This document shows, piece by piece, positions 10,097 through 18,363 of a stretch of 64,000 nucleotides of DNA. The notes under the pieces were generated by a model. The model was not told where the DNA came from. It saw only the letters and a program-made list of their open reading frames with translations, and did no database searches. The stretch covers positions 2,231,019 through 2,295,018 of the forward strand of contig NZ_CP088930.1 of NCBI RefSeq assembly GCF_027594825.1, given 5' to 3'. The DNA comes from Serratia liquefaciens. Lineage in GTDB: Bacteria > Pseudomonadota > Gammaproteobacteria > Enterobacterales > Enterobacteriaceae. Made by a program: the position numbers and the translations under genes. The first letter of the stretch is position 1. Each line of letters starts with the position of its first letter.

Positions 10097-11404
10097 TTAG
10101 CGGAGCGCGCCGTTTAACCAGAATGGCGCATGCGATAAGGCCTGCTTGCGGCTGGATTCGTACCAGCCTTGACGACGTTCGGCCAGCGCCTGCTGCAGTT
10201 CGCGCCAGCTTTCGATATAAGGACCGGTTTCGTCGTCGGGATAAGCGCCGGACAGCAGGATAAATGCCGACACTTGACGGGTCAGGCGCGGCAGCTGTTC
10301 CTCGTATTCATCCTCGTTCAAGGTGCGCGTGAAGGCCTCTTTCAACTCAGCCGCGCTGCGCCCCAGCATAATGTCGCTGAAACGTTTGAATGAACCGTCG
10401 AGCTTGGTTTGCGCCTTGGCGTCGATAAAGGGTTTCCAGGCACCGGTCACCAACCATGATGTGAGCGCTAACTTACACTGCAGGTATTCTGCGCTGTAGC
10501 ACAGCACCTGCGGCTGAGTGCTCTTGTCAATCAACAGCGGCTCCAGTGCGGTCAGGCGGGCGCGCAGATCGGCGCTGGCCTTGCGGGGTACCAACCCACC
10601 GAAGATCACCAGTGCCTGACGGATCAGCGCAATCGCCTCCATCACCGAGCGACGGGCCTGGGTATCACCGCGCAGCCACAGCTCTTCGTGATACTGCCAG
10701 TGGCTCAGGCCCAGTTCGAAGCTGGCAACCATACCCTGCTCTACGCTGGATTTGGCCGCAGGCTTCAATACCGTCAGCGGGCGGCGCTCACGCGGAGCAT
10801 TGCCCTGCGCCAGATGATAGCCGCGCGCCGCCTTGCTCAGGTTGCCCTGGCGCAGGCCGCCGTGCTTCGCCAATTCGTTGGCCAACGCCAGCAGATCGTC
10901 GGTATTGCCCGTTTTAAGCTCCAGTTCAATCTCGCACAGCGCTTCACTCAGCTCACCGGCGCTGACCTCGCCCTGGTCAAGCCCAACCTCAATCTCGCTC
11001 TTACCGTAAGTAACCACCCACTTCTCACGCACGAAGTCGGTGCGGAACAGGGGTTGCAACGCCAGCTGCAGCGCTGCAACATCACAGCCTTGCGGCCAGA
11101 TATCCGTCGGGAACCGTTCCAACGCCAGTTCCGGCGTGGTGATAGCCACATTATATTCCGGGCGCTGATGCAATCCCGCCACCACCTTACCGGCGGTTTT
11201 GATGGTCATTTCATAACTGTCGTCGAAGCCGCGGATACGCAGCCCCATATCCTGACTGCGCAGGAAATTATCGGCGGTTTCGAAGTAGATATTGGTCAGT
11301 TTTTGCGGCGCGGAATGCTGATGAGGCCAGGCAGCCAACTGCTGCGGCAAAGCGGCAACCGCATCCGGGGTAGCAATAAATTTCAGTTCTATTTCAACGG
11401 TCAT
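10097..11404 (-). CDS. ygiF: Inorganic triphosphatase YgiF (CYTH-CHAD)
   Basis: A 435-residue protein with an N-terminal CYTH triphosphate tunnel domain (signature EIELKF, glutamates 4 and 6, lysine 8, about residues 1-200) and a C-terminal CHAD domain rich in histidine and charged helices. E. coli YgiF hydrolyses inorganic tripolyphosphate. It is first in a ygiF-glnE-hldE run on the minus strand and divergent from ygiM. The 280-nt divergent region holds a likely ygiM promoter. Confidence 0.93.
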   Translation of the reverse strand: MTVEIELKFIATPDAVAALPQQLAAWPHQHSAPQKLTNIYFETADNFLRSQDMGLRIRGFDDSYEMTIKTAGKVVAGLHQRPEYNVAITTPELALERFPTDIWPQGCDVAALQLALQPLFRTDFVREKWVVTYGKSEIEVGLDQGEVSAGELSEALCEIELELKTGNTDDLLALANELAKHGGLRQGNLSKAARGYHLAQGNAPRERRPLTVLKPAAKSSVEQGMVASFELGLSHWQYHEELWLRGDTQARRSVMEAIALIRQALVIFGGLVPRKASADLRARLTALEPLLIDKSTQPQVLCYSAEYLQCKLALTSWLVTGAWKPFIDAKAQTKLDGSFKRFSDIMLGRSAAELKEAFTRTLNEDEYEEQLPRLTRQVSAFILLSGAYPDDETGPYIESWRELQQALAERRQGWYESSRKQALSHAPFWLNGALR

Positions 11405-11621
11405 AAGTCTTTTACACCAATAAGTTACGCATTCGCGTCAGCCTTCACGGCGGCGGGCCTCGCCTGCCGCGCTCTGCCCAATGACGCACAGTTGCCGTTA
11501 TCTTACCGCGATTCCCTGCGCCTTAACCCTGCTAACTGCAGAAAAAACCTGTTACGTTATAAAACACTGCGCAACTCACAGAATCTGCCACAGTAAGATA
11601 GTTCTCATTCCGGTTTTTGCG

Positions 11622-11650
11622 TTGCGTCGTCAGACTGAACGCTCTACTAT
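11622..11650 (+). promoter_or_regulatory. Predicted promoter of ygiM
   Basis: TTGCGT (11622-11627), a 17-bp spacer and TACTAT (11645-11650), 35 nt upstream of the ygiM start. The rest of the 11405-11684 divergent region shows no other convincing site. Confidence 0.45.
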
Positions 11651-11684
11651 CGTTCCCATAAATTCACACAGAAACGATGAACTA

Positions 11685-12305
11685 ATGCAGAAATTACGCC
11701 TAATTTGCCTTGCCGTGCTGAGCTTCAGCATCACTTGGGGCGCCCATGCCGAAGATAAGCGCTATATCTCCGATGAATTGAATACTTACGTCCATAGCGG
11801 CCCGGGTAATCAGTACCGTATCGTCGGTACCCTGAACGCCGGTGAAGAAGTCACCCTGTTGAGCGTAAATGACAGCACCAGCTATGGCCAGATCCGCGAT
11901 GCGAAAGGCCGTACTACCTGGATCCCGCTCAATCAGCTGAGCCAGACCCCAAGCCTGCGCACCCAAGTGCCGGCGCTGGAGCAACAGGTAAAAACCCTGA
12001 CCGACAAGCTGGCCAACATCGACAGCAGCTGGAACCAGCGCACGGCAGAAATGCAGCAGAAAGTGGCCGGCAGCGACAGCACCATCAGCGGTCTGCAGCA
12101 GGAAAACCAGGATCTGAAAAATCAGCTGGTGGTCGCACAGAAAAAGGTTAACGCGGTTAATCTGCAGCTCGACGACAAGCAGCGCACCATTATTCTGCAG
12201 TGGTTCATGTACGGCGGTGGCGTAGCCGGCGTAGGCCTGCTGCTTGGCTTGCTGTTGCCACACCTGATCCCACGTCGCAAAAGCAACAACCGCTGGATGA
12301 ACTGA
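11685..12305 (+). CDS. ygiM: SH3-domain membrane protein YgiM (TIGR04211 family)
   Basis: A 206-residue protein. A signal sequence (residues 1-22, ending AHA) leads into an SH3b domain (about 25-90, with VHSGPGNQYRIVGTLNAGEEVTL), then a long coiled coil (about 100-165) and a C-terminal membrane helix (FMYGGGVAGVGLLLGLLLPHL) with a basic tail. The layout and length equal E. coli YgiM. The start at 11685 is set by the signal peptide; the open frame extends 68 codons further upstream without similarity. The function is not established; its place just before cca is conserved. Confidence 0.9.
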   Translation: MQKLRLICLAVLSFSITWGAHAEDKRYISDELNTYVHSGPGNQYRIVGTLNAGEEVTLLSVNDSTSYGQIRDAKGRTTWIPLNQLSQTPSLRTQVPALEQQVKTLTDKLANIDSSWNQRTAEMQQKVAGSDSTISGLQQENQDLKNQLVVAQKKVNAVNLQLDDKQRTIILQWFMYGGGVAGVGLLLGLLLPHLIPRRKSNNRWMN

Positions 12306-12330
12306 TTTCAGTCTCCTTCTGTTTGAGATC

Positions 12331-12355
12331 GGGCGCCTGCGGGGCGCCCTTTTTA
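12331..12355 (+). terminator. Terminator after ygiM
   Basis: The stem GGGCGCC / GGCGCCC with a TGCGG loop, followed by TTTTTAT. Confidence 0.85.
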
Positions 12356-12428
12356 TTGGCTGCGGCACCGCCCGGCTAATTGAGGTAATCTGGTCAGCAG
12401 AGCCTTAAAGTAAATTCAGGAGTTAACA

Positions 12429-13673
12429 GTGAAGACTTACCTGGTCGGCGGCGCCGTCCGCGACAGCCTGCTTGAGATACCGGTATTCGACCGCGACTGG
12501 GTGGTGGTGGGCGCCGCGCCGTCAGAACTGATCGCGCTGGGATATCAACAGGTCGGTAAAGACTTCCCGGTGTTTCTTAACCCCAAGACCCATGAAGAAT
12601 ATGCGCTGGCGCGCACCGAGCGGAAATCCGGCCAGGGCTACACCGGCTTTACTTGCTACGCCGCGCCGGACGTGACGTTGGAACAGGATCTGCAGCGCCG
12701 GGATCTGACCATTAACGCCATCGCCCGCAGCGCCGACGGGGAGTTAATCGACCCTTTCAACGGCGTGGCAGACCTGCAAGCGCGGGTGTTGCGCCACGTA
12801 TCTGAAGCTTTTGGTGAAGATCCGTTGCGCGTGCTGCGCGTGGCGCGCTTTGCCGCCCGCTTCGCCCATCTGGGTTTTACCGTCGCCCCGGAAACCGCGG
12901 AGTTGATGCGCCAGATGGCGAACAGCGGCGAACTGGCGGCGCTGACCCCAGAACGGGTCTGGAAAGAAACCGAGAAGGCGCTGCAGAGCCAAAGCCCGCA
13001 GGTCTATTTCCAGGTGCTGCGCGACTGCGAGGCGCTAAACGTGCTGTTCCCGGAGATCGACGCTTTGTTCGGCGTACCGGCCCCCGCCAAATGGCATCCG
13101 GAGATCGACACCGGCATTCACACGCTGATGACGCTGGCTATCGCCGCCCAACTCAGCCCCGAGGTCGACGTTCGCTTCTCGGCGCTGTGCCATGATCTGG
13201 GTAAAGGGCAGACGCCAAAAGAGCTGTGGCCTCACCACCACGGCCACGGGCCGGCAGGGGTCGTGTTGGTCGACGCCTTGTGTCAGCGGTTGCGCGTGCC
13301 CAACCCGGTGCGCGACCTGGCCAAACTGGTAGCCGAGTATCACGATCTGATCCACACCGTGAACAAACTGCGCCCGGAGACCCTGCTGAAACTGTTTGAT
13401 GCGGTCGATGTGTGGCGCAAGCCTCAGCGGTTGGAACAGATGATCCTCACCAGCGAAGCCGATGCTCGCGGCCGTACCGGATTTGAAAACAATCCCTACC
13501 CGCAGGGTGACTATCTGCGCCAGGCGTTTCAGGTGGCGAATGCCGTCTCGGTAAAAGAGGTGGTGGCCAGCGGCCTGCAAGGGCTGGCGATCCGCGATGA
13601 GCTCAAACGCCGCCGCCAGCAGGCGTTGGCCGACTGGAAACAAACCCAGGATAGTGTGAACCAACAGGCATAA
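12429..13673 (+). CDS. cca: Multifunctional CCA tRNA nucleotidyltransferase
   Basis: A 414-residue class II CCA-adding enzyme that builds and repairs the 3' CCA end of tRNA. The N-terminal polymerase domain shows GGAVRD (7-12), the catalytic D21 and D23 in FDRDWVVVG, and [10 protein letters not shown]. The C-terminal HD domain (H255, D256 in ALCHDLGKG) gives phosphodiesterase and phosphatase activity, as in E. coli. The start codon is GTG, with CAGGAG upstream. The last 40 residues differ from E. coli and end in a hydrophilic tail. Confidence 0.97.
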   Translation: MKTYLVGGAVRDSLLEIPVFDRDWVVVGAAPSELIALGYQQVGKDFPVFLNPKTHEEYALARTERKSGQGYTGFTCYAAPDVTLEQDLQRRDLTINAIARSADGELIDPFNGVADLQARVLRHVSEAFGEDPLRVLRVARFAARFAHLGFTVAPETAELMRQMANSGELAALTPERVWKETEKALQSQSPQVYFQVLRDCEALNVLFPEIDALFGVPAPAKWHPEIDTGIHTLMTLAIAAQLSPEVDVRFSALCHDLGKGQTPKELWPHHHGHGPAGVVLVDALCQRLRVPNPVRDLAKLVAEYHDLIHTVNKLRPETLLKLFDAVDVWRKPQRLEQMILTSEADARGRTGFENNPYPQGDYLRQAFQVANAVSVKEVVASGLQGLAIRDELKRRRQQALADWKQTQDSVNQQA

Positions 13674-13698
13674 AAAAACCCCGCAGCGCGGGGTTTTT
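13673..13698. terminator. Bidirectional terminator between cca and uppP
   Basis: An A-run, CCCCGC-AGC-GCGGGG, then a T-run, starting directly at the cca stop codon. It can serve both convergent genes. Confidence 0.88.
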
Positions 13699-13712
13699 CA
13701 TTGCTGTGCCGC

Positions 13713-14537
13713 TTACATGAAGACCATGTAAACCACGGCGGCAACGATAAAGCGGTAGATAGCGAACGGCACAAACGAGATGCGTTTGATCAGCGACAGG
13801 AAGGTCTTGATCGCGATCAGCGCCACAACGAAGGCGGTAGCAAAACCGACGGCGAACATCGGTACATCGCTCATCGTCAGGAAGTGCAGGCTCTTGTACA
13901 AGTCCAGGCCGCTGGCACCGATCATCATCGGCACCGCCAGAATGAAGGAGAACTCGGAGGCCGCATAACGGTTCACGCCCACCAGCATACCGCCGGCAAT
14001 GGTCGAACCTGAACGGGAAAAGCCCGGCCACAGCGCCAGACACTGGAAGCAACCAATCATAAACGCCTGGCGGTAGGTGATGTCATCCAGCCCTTCCGCG
14101 CTCGGTTTTTTCGGCTTCAGCCATTCTGCCGCCAGCAACAGGAAACCGCCGACCACCAACGCATACATCACGTTTTTCGGTGCGAACAGCGATTTGATGA
14201 AATCATGGAACAACAGCCCCAGCACCACCGCGGGGATCATCGCCAGCAGGATGTGGCCCAGTTTCAACCGGCCTGCCGTTTTGCCTTCGTGTTCAACCGG
14301 CTTGCCGCCGAAATGAATGCCGATCAGCCCGAACAGGCGGCGCCAGAACATCACCACAACTGCCAGAATCGACCCCAGTTGAATGATCACCTCAAAGGTT
14401 TTGGCCTTATCGCCGGTGAACCCCAGCCACTCGCCTACAATGATCATATGCCCGGTAGAAGACACCGGCAAAAATTCAGTTAACCCTTCAACCACCCCAA
14501 GAACAAACGCAATAAACAGTGAATGCATGTCCGCCAT
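13713..14537 (-). CDS. uppP: Undecaprenyl-diphosphatase UppP (BacA)
   Basis: A 274-residue inner-membrane enzyme that removes a phosphate from undecaprenyl diphosphate to recycle the lipid carrier for peptidoglycan and other envelope polymers. The signature [14 protein letters not shown] spans residues 17-30, and the second active-site motif PGFSRSG is near 170. About eight membrane segments are present. Sequence and length match E. coli BacA. It follows folB on the same strand, with a terminator between them. Confidence 0.97.
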   Translation of the reverse strand: MADMHSLFIAFVLGVVEGLTEFLPVSSTGHMIIVGEWLGFTGDKAKTFEVIIQLGSILAVVVMFWRRLFGLIGIHFGGKPVEHEGKTAGRLKLGHILLAMIPAVVLGLLFHDFIKSLFAPKNVMYALVVGGFLLLAAEWLKPKKPSAEGLDDITYRQAFMIGCFQCLALWPGFSRSGSTIAGGMLVGVNRYAASEFSFILAVPMMIGASGLDLYKSLHFLTMSDVPMFAVGFATAFVVALIAIKTFLSLIKRISFVPFAIYRFIVAAVVYMVFM

Positions 14538-14573
14538 GTGCTTCGATCACCCTATAAATTTACGGCTATAAAC

Positions 14574-14607
14574 ATAAAAAAGCGGCAGTGTTCAATACAT
14601 TGCCGCT
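14574..14607 (-). terminator. Terminator after folB
   Basis: On the minus strand, the stem AGCGGCA / TGCCGCT followed by TTTTTTATG. Confidence 0.85.
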
Positions 14608-14668
14608 AAAACAATTCTCAGGTTCAGACCAGGTTAACGGTCTTTAGTTGCACCTGTATGACAGAACA

Positions 14669-15028
14669 TCACACCGGACGGGTACCACGCTCAATAATCA
14701 CCCCAACCCGGCTGGCATGTGCAACGGCGCCCGGTTTGCTGACCTTAATACGGACCCAGGGGGAATTGAAGCGCTGGAGCAATATTTCAGATATTTCCTC
14801 TGCCACCCGCTCCACCAGCGCAAAGCGGTTCGGCTCTACGTGCTGGATGATGGCTTCACTGATATCGGCATAGCTAAGACAGTCGTTCACATCGTCGCTG
14901 GCAGCCGCCTGGCGGTTGTCCCAACCCATTTCGATATCGAACACCAGCTTCTGGCGAATGTTTTGTTCCCAGTCATAAACGCCAATGGTGGTGATTACGG
15001 TAAGTTCTTCTATAAATACGATATCCAT
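14669..15028 (-). CDS. folB: Dihydroneopterin aldolase
   Basis: A 119-residue FolB that converts 7,8-dihydroneopterin to 6-hydroxymethyl-dihydropterin in folate synthesis. The N-terminal [20 protein letters not shown] and the catalytic lysine K98 in IKVSKPGA are conserved. The ATG at 15028 is taken as the start; a GTG immediately before it would add one residue. It is divergent from plsY, the usual enterobacterial arrangement. Confidence 0.95.
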   Translation of the reverse strand: MDIVFIEELTVITTIGVYDWEQNIRQKLVFDIEMGWDNRQAAASDDVNDCLSYADISEAIIQHVEPNRFALVERVAEEISEILLQRFNSPWVRIKVSKPGAVAHASRVGVIIERGTRPV

Positions 15029-15135
15029 CACGTCATTCTCTGTTTTTGGCCTTGCCGGATACCACTTCCAGCGGAATATGCGTATTATCCCTTTATGTTG
15101 CGAGTAAAACGACCCTTATTAAACGGAACCGCGTT

Positions 15136-15774
15136 ATGAGTGCTACCGCGCTTGGCATGATTATCTTCGCGTATCTGTGTGGCTCGATTTCCAGTGCGAT
15201 CCTGGTTTGTCGGATCGCCAGGCTGCCCGATCCGCGTGAACATGGCTCAGGGAATCCAGGGGCTACCAACGTCCTGCGCATCGGCGGTCGCCTGGCGGCG
15301 GCGGCGGTGCTGGTTTTCGATATTCTCAAAGGAATGCTGCCGGTGTGGCTGGCATACAAGCTTAATGTCCCGCCGCTGTACCTGGGGCTGACGGCGATTG
15401 CCGCCTGCGTCGGGCACATCTATCCGGTGTTCTTCCATTTCCGCGGCGGCAAGGGCGTGGCAACGGCATTTGGCGCCATAGCGCCGATAGGCTGGGATCT
15501 GACCGGTCTGATGACCGGCACCTGGTTGCTGACCGTGTTGCTCAGCGGTTACTCTTCGCTGGGCGCGATTGTCAGCGCGCTGATTGCCCCCTTCTACGTT
15601 TGGTGGTTCAAACCGCAGTTCACCTTCCCGGTAGCCATGCTGTCATGCCTGATCCTGATGCGGCACCACGACAACATTCAGCGCCTTTGGCGTGGCCAGG
15701 AAGGCAAAATTTGGGGCAAATTCCGCAAGAAAAAGCCTGAAACGGTTGAGCAGGAAACCAAAAAAGAAGAGTGA
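15136..15774 (+). CDS. plsY: Glycerol-3-phosphate acyltransferase PlsY
   Basis: A 212-residue inner-membrane acyl-phosphate:glycerol-3-phosphate acyltransferase. Diagnostic motifs are [12 protein letters not shown] (about 38-49) and [12 protein letters not shown]. Several membrane segments are present and the C-terminus is lysine and glutamate rich. The start at 15136 begins the conserved N-terminal membrane segment; the frame's 30-codon upstream extension runs into the folB promoter region. In E. coli the next genes would be ttdR and ttdABT; here an iron-uptake locus follows. Confidence 0.95.
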   Translation: MSATALGMIIFAYLCGSISSAILVCRIARLPDPREHGSGNPGATNVLRIGGRLAAAAVLVFDILKGMLPVWLAYKLNVPPLYLGLTAIAACVGHIYPVFFHFRGGKGVATAFGAIAPIGWDLTGLMTGTWLLTVLLSGYSSLGAIVSALIAPFYVWWFKPQFTFPVAMLSCLILMRHHDNIQRLWRGQEGKIWGKFRKKKPETVEQETKKEE

Positions 15775-15814
15775 TTCATAACGCCTGAGGCAGGTCAGCC
15801 TGCCCCGAATTAGC

Positions 15815-15847
15815 CCGGGTTCTGTTCCCCACGGTGCCCGGTTTTTT
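15815..15847 (+). terminator. Probable terminator after plsY
   Basis: A CCGGG / CCCGG stem followed by a run of six T. A separate short hairpin, GGCAGG / CCTGCC, lies just before it at 15789-15804. Confidence 0.5.
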
Positions 15848-15939
15848 GAGTTATCACTCTATCGTTGTGAATATATTGCGTTCTCCCGCCTGGGTGACGT
15901 TTCTGCGGCAATAATACCTCTCGTTCAAAATCGCATGAA

Positions 15940-15969
15940 TTGCCAAATCACCCCATCGCTAATGATTAT
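15940..15969 (+). promoter_or_regulatory. Candidate promoter of the siderophore receptor
   Basis: TTGCCA (15940-15945), an 18-bp spacer and GATTAT (15964-15969). The -10 lies inside the Fur box, a typical repression geometry. The -10 match is only fair. Confidence 0.4.
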
Positions 15970-15976
15970 CATTAGC
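15958..15976 (+). promoter_or_regulatory. Fur box
   Basis: A 19-bp palindrome, GCTAATGATTATCATTAGC, with only the central base unpaired. It is very close to the consensus GATAATGATAATCATTATC and lies 44 nt upstream of the receptor start. A second perfect dyad, GACAAT-N5-ATTGTC, follows immediately at 15977-15993; its binder is unknown. Confidence 0.88.
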
Positions 15977-16019
15977 GACAATTAAATATTGTCATTCCCT
16001 AAGATGGATCATCAATAAC

Positions 16020-18221
16020 ATGCCTATGAAGACTATTCGGCGCCTGATAATAAAACAGCCTAACCTTTTTATGCTGCTGGCAGGAATATGTACCAGTTCA
16101 TTGGCTTATGCCGCGGGAGAAAACGAAAGTGTCATTACCGTTTACGACGAGGGAAATACGGCAGAAGAAGCCATAGGGTCCAATGGGACCTATGCCGCAA
16201 AACAAAGCGTTACGGCAACCAAAACCAGCACGCCATTAATCAAAACTCCCCAGTCTATTTCCGTTATTACGGAAGAAGAATTACAAACCAAACGCCCCGC
16301 CACCATTAAAAATGCGCTCAACTACACGCCGGGTGTAGTTACAGGCAATAGCGGCAGTTCGAGCATATTTGATAGCGTCATGATCCGTGGTTTCAATAAT
16401 GTCAGCCAGAATATCTATTTGGACGGTTTGAAATTACAGGGGGATATGTATGCCGACAGCAAAGTGGATCCGTATTTTTTACAGCGGGTAGAAGTTTTGC
16501 GTGGTCCGGCCTCGGTGCTGTATGGCAAAAGCAATCCCGGCGGTGTTATTTCCAGCGTCAGCAAGCGTCCACAAAAACAGCCATTACATGAATTACAACT
16601 GCAGGCCGGCAATCATCATGAATGGAAAACCCAATTCGATTTCAGCGACGCTCTTGATGATGAAGAAGCCTTGGCTTACCGCTTAACCGGTAATTATTAC
16701 GAAGCGCATAGCCAGCAAAAAGGGGAGCGGGAAAAACGCTATGCCATTGCGCCTTCTTTGCTTTGGCAACCTTCAGAAAAAACATCACTGTTATTCCAGC
16801 TGTCTTTGCAAAACGAGCCACGCACCGGTTATTACGGCTGGCTACCGAGTGAAGGAACTTTAACTTCCGGTGAATTCGGCAAATTCTCCCCTTCGTTTAA
16901 CGAGGGCGAGCCCAGCTTTAACCGTTTCGAACGCCAGCAGCGTATGGTGGGCTATCAGCTCGATCATGCCTTCAACGATACCTGGTCCTTCCATCAGGCC
17001 GTCCGCTATCAGCATACCAAGGTCAACTGGCGCAGCATCTATGGCAACGGCCTTTGCAACCCAATGACCTGCATGGGGGTTGCTCCTCAGCAGTATGGCA
17101 CCACATTGTCCCGCGCAGCGATAGTCAGCGACGAGAGATTGAATGGGTTAACCACCGATACCCGGCTGGAAGGGAAACTGAACGCCGGCAGTTGGCGCCA
17201 CACCCTGTTGATGGGGATCGACTATTCGCAGCTGCGTAACGATCTGCAAAACAAGATGGGCTCTGCCGCGCCGCTCAATCTGGTAAACCCGCAGTATGGT
17301 AACCATGATGTGCTTTATTTTGGCGACACCCATACGATTAACAAAAACCACCAGTTAGGCACTTATCTGCAGGATCAGGCCGAATGGCAGAACTGGGTAT
17401 TCACGCTGGGCGGCCGCTTTGACCACAGCGTCGTAAAAACCCACGAAAGCAGTAATATAACCGGCGCAGGATCCTCATCCAGCATCACGGATAATGAATT
17501 CACCTGGCGTGGCGGCGTTAATTATGTCTTCAATAACGGCATCGCACCTTACGTGAGCTATAGCGAATCATTTGAACCCAATAGCGGCAACAGTTTATCA
17601 GGCCAGGCTTTCAAGCCTTCCCGTGGGAAGCAATATGAAGCCGGAATTAAATTCATCCCTGATAACGCACCGGTTTCTGCTTCTATCGCCGCATTCCAAC
17701 TGACCAAAGACAATAATTTGCGCCGGGATGCCCTTAACCCTTATTACAATGTGCAAGAGGGTAAAATTCGCTCTCGCGGCATTGAAATTGAAGGCAAGGC
17801 CGCACTCACCTATAACCTTAATTTAATCGCAAGCTATACCTATACTAATGCTGAGTTCCGCGATAACTCCGGTAATAATGGCCATACTCCCGCCATGGTG
17901 CCTAAACATATGGCTAATTTGTGGACCGATTACACCTTTAATCAAGGCTGGTTAAATGGGCTGAGCCTCGGCGGCGGCGCACGTTATGTGTCCAGCACCC
18001 CAGGTGACGACGGCAATAATTTCAAAGTCCCGAGCTATACGGTTTTTGACACCGCCATAAAATATCAACTGGACAATATTCCCGGACTGGAAAACGCAGA
18101 AATTGCTTTAAACGTAAACAATCTTTTTGATAAACACTATGTTTCCTCTTGCTTTACCAATAATACCTGTTCATGGGGTGCAGAACGGCAAATCCTCACC
18201 ACGTTAACGCTACATTGGTAA
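16020..18221 (+). CDS. TonB-dependent siderophore receptor, FhuA/FoxA class
   Basis: A 733-residue outer-membrane receptor for a ferric siderophore. A signal peptide (about 1-31, ending AYA) precedes a probable TonB box (VITVYD), the plug domain (about 60-190, with IRGFNN, RVEVLRGPASVLYGKSNPGG) and a beta-barrel that ends in TLTLHW. Segments such as NEPRTGYYGWLP, RGGVNYVFNNG and VNNLFDKHYVSSCF track E. coli FhuA closely, so a hydroxamate ligand is likely. A Fur box lies upstream and two ABC half-transporter genes follow. The coding sequence is visibly richer in A and T than plsY or tsaD, suggesting acquisition. A second ATG lies six bases downstream; the ribosome-binding site is weak for both. 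The exact ligand cannot be told. Confidence 0.9.
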   Translation: MPMKTIRRLIIKQPNLFMLLAGICTSSLAYAAGENESVITVYDEGNTAEEAIGSNGTYAAKQSVTATKTSTPLIKTPQSISVITEEELQTKRPATIKNALNYTPGVVTGNSGSSSIFDSVMIRGFNNVSQNIYLDGLKLQGDMYADSKVDPYFLQRVEVLRGPASVLYGKSNPGGVISSVSKRPQKQPLHELQLQAGNHHEWKTQFDFSDALDDEEALAYRLTGNYYEAHSQQKGEREKRYAIAPSLLWQPSEKTSLLFQLSLQNEPRTGYYGWLPSEGTLTSGEFGKFSPSFNEGEPSFNRFERQQRMVGYQLDHAFNDTWSFHQAVRYQHTKVNWRSIYGNGLCNPMTCMGVAPQQYGTTLSRAAIVSDERLNGLTTDTRLEGKLNAGSWRHTLLMGIDYSQLRNDLQNKMGSAAPLNLVNPQYGNHDVLYFGDTHTINKNHQLGTYLQDQAEWQNWVFTLGGRFDHSVVKTHESSNITGAGSSSSITDNEFTWRGGVNYVFNNGIAPYVSYSESFEPNSGNSLSGQAFKPSRGKQYEAGIKFIPDNAPVSASIAAFQLTKDNNLRRDALNPYYNVQEGKIRSRGIEIEGKAALTYNLNLIASYTYTNAEFRDNSGNNGHTPAMVPKHMANLWTDYTFNQGWLNGLSLGGGARYVSSTPGDDGNNFKVPSYTVFDTAIKYQLDNIPGLENAEIALNVNNLFDKHYVSSCFTNNTCSWGAERQILTTLTLHW

Positions 18222-18283
18222 TAACACTCGATTACAGAATTATTCTTTTCAAATTACATTGAGCTATTTGTCGTGCCTTAGCG

Positions 18284-18334
18284 ATGGCGTTTAATTTTCG
18301 CCATTTTATTTCTTGGTCAATCTTGGCCAAGAAA
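18284..18334 (+). terminator. Two hairpins between receptor and ABC genes (possible attenuator)
   Basis: First hairpin: ATGGCG (18284-18289) / CGCCAT (18299-18304), followed by TTTATTT. Second: TTTCTTGG (18309-18316) / CCAAGAAA (18327-18334). They could partially terminate or protect the receptor message and lower expression of the ABC genes. Confidence 0.4.
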
Positions 18335-18363
18335 CCTTATTTATATTCCTCAGGGGAGTTATT

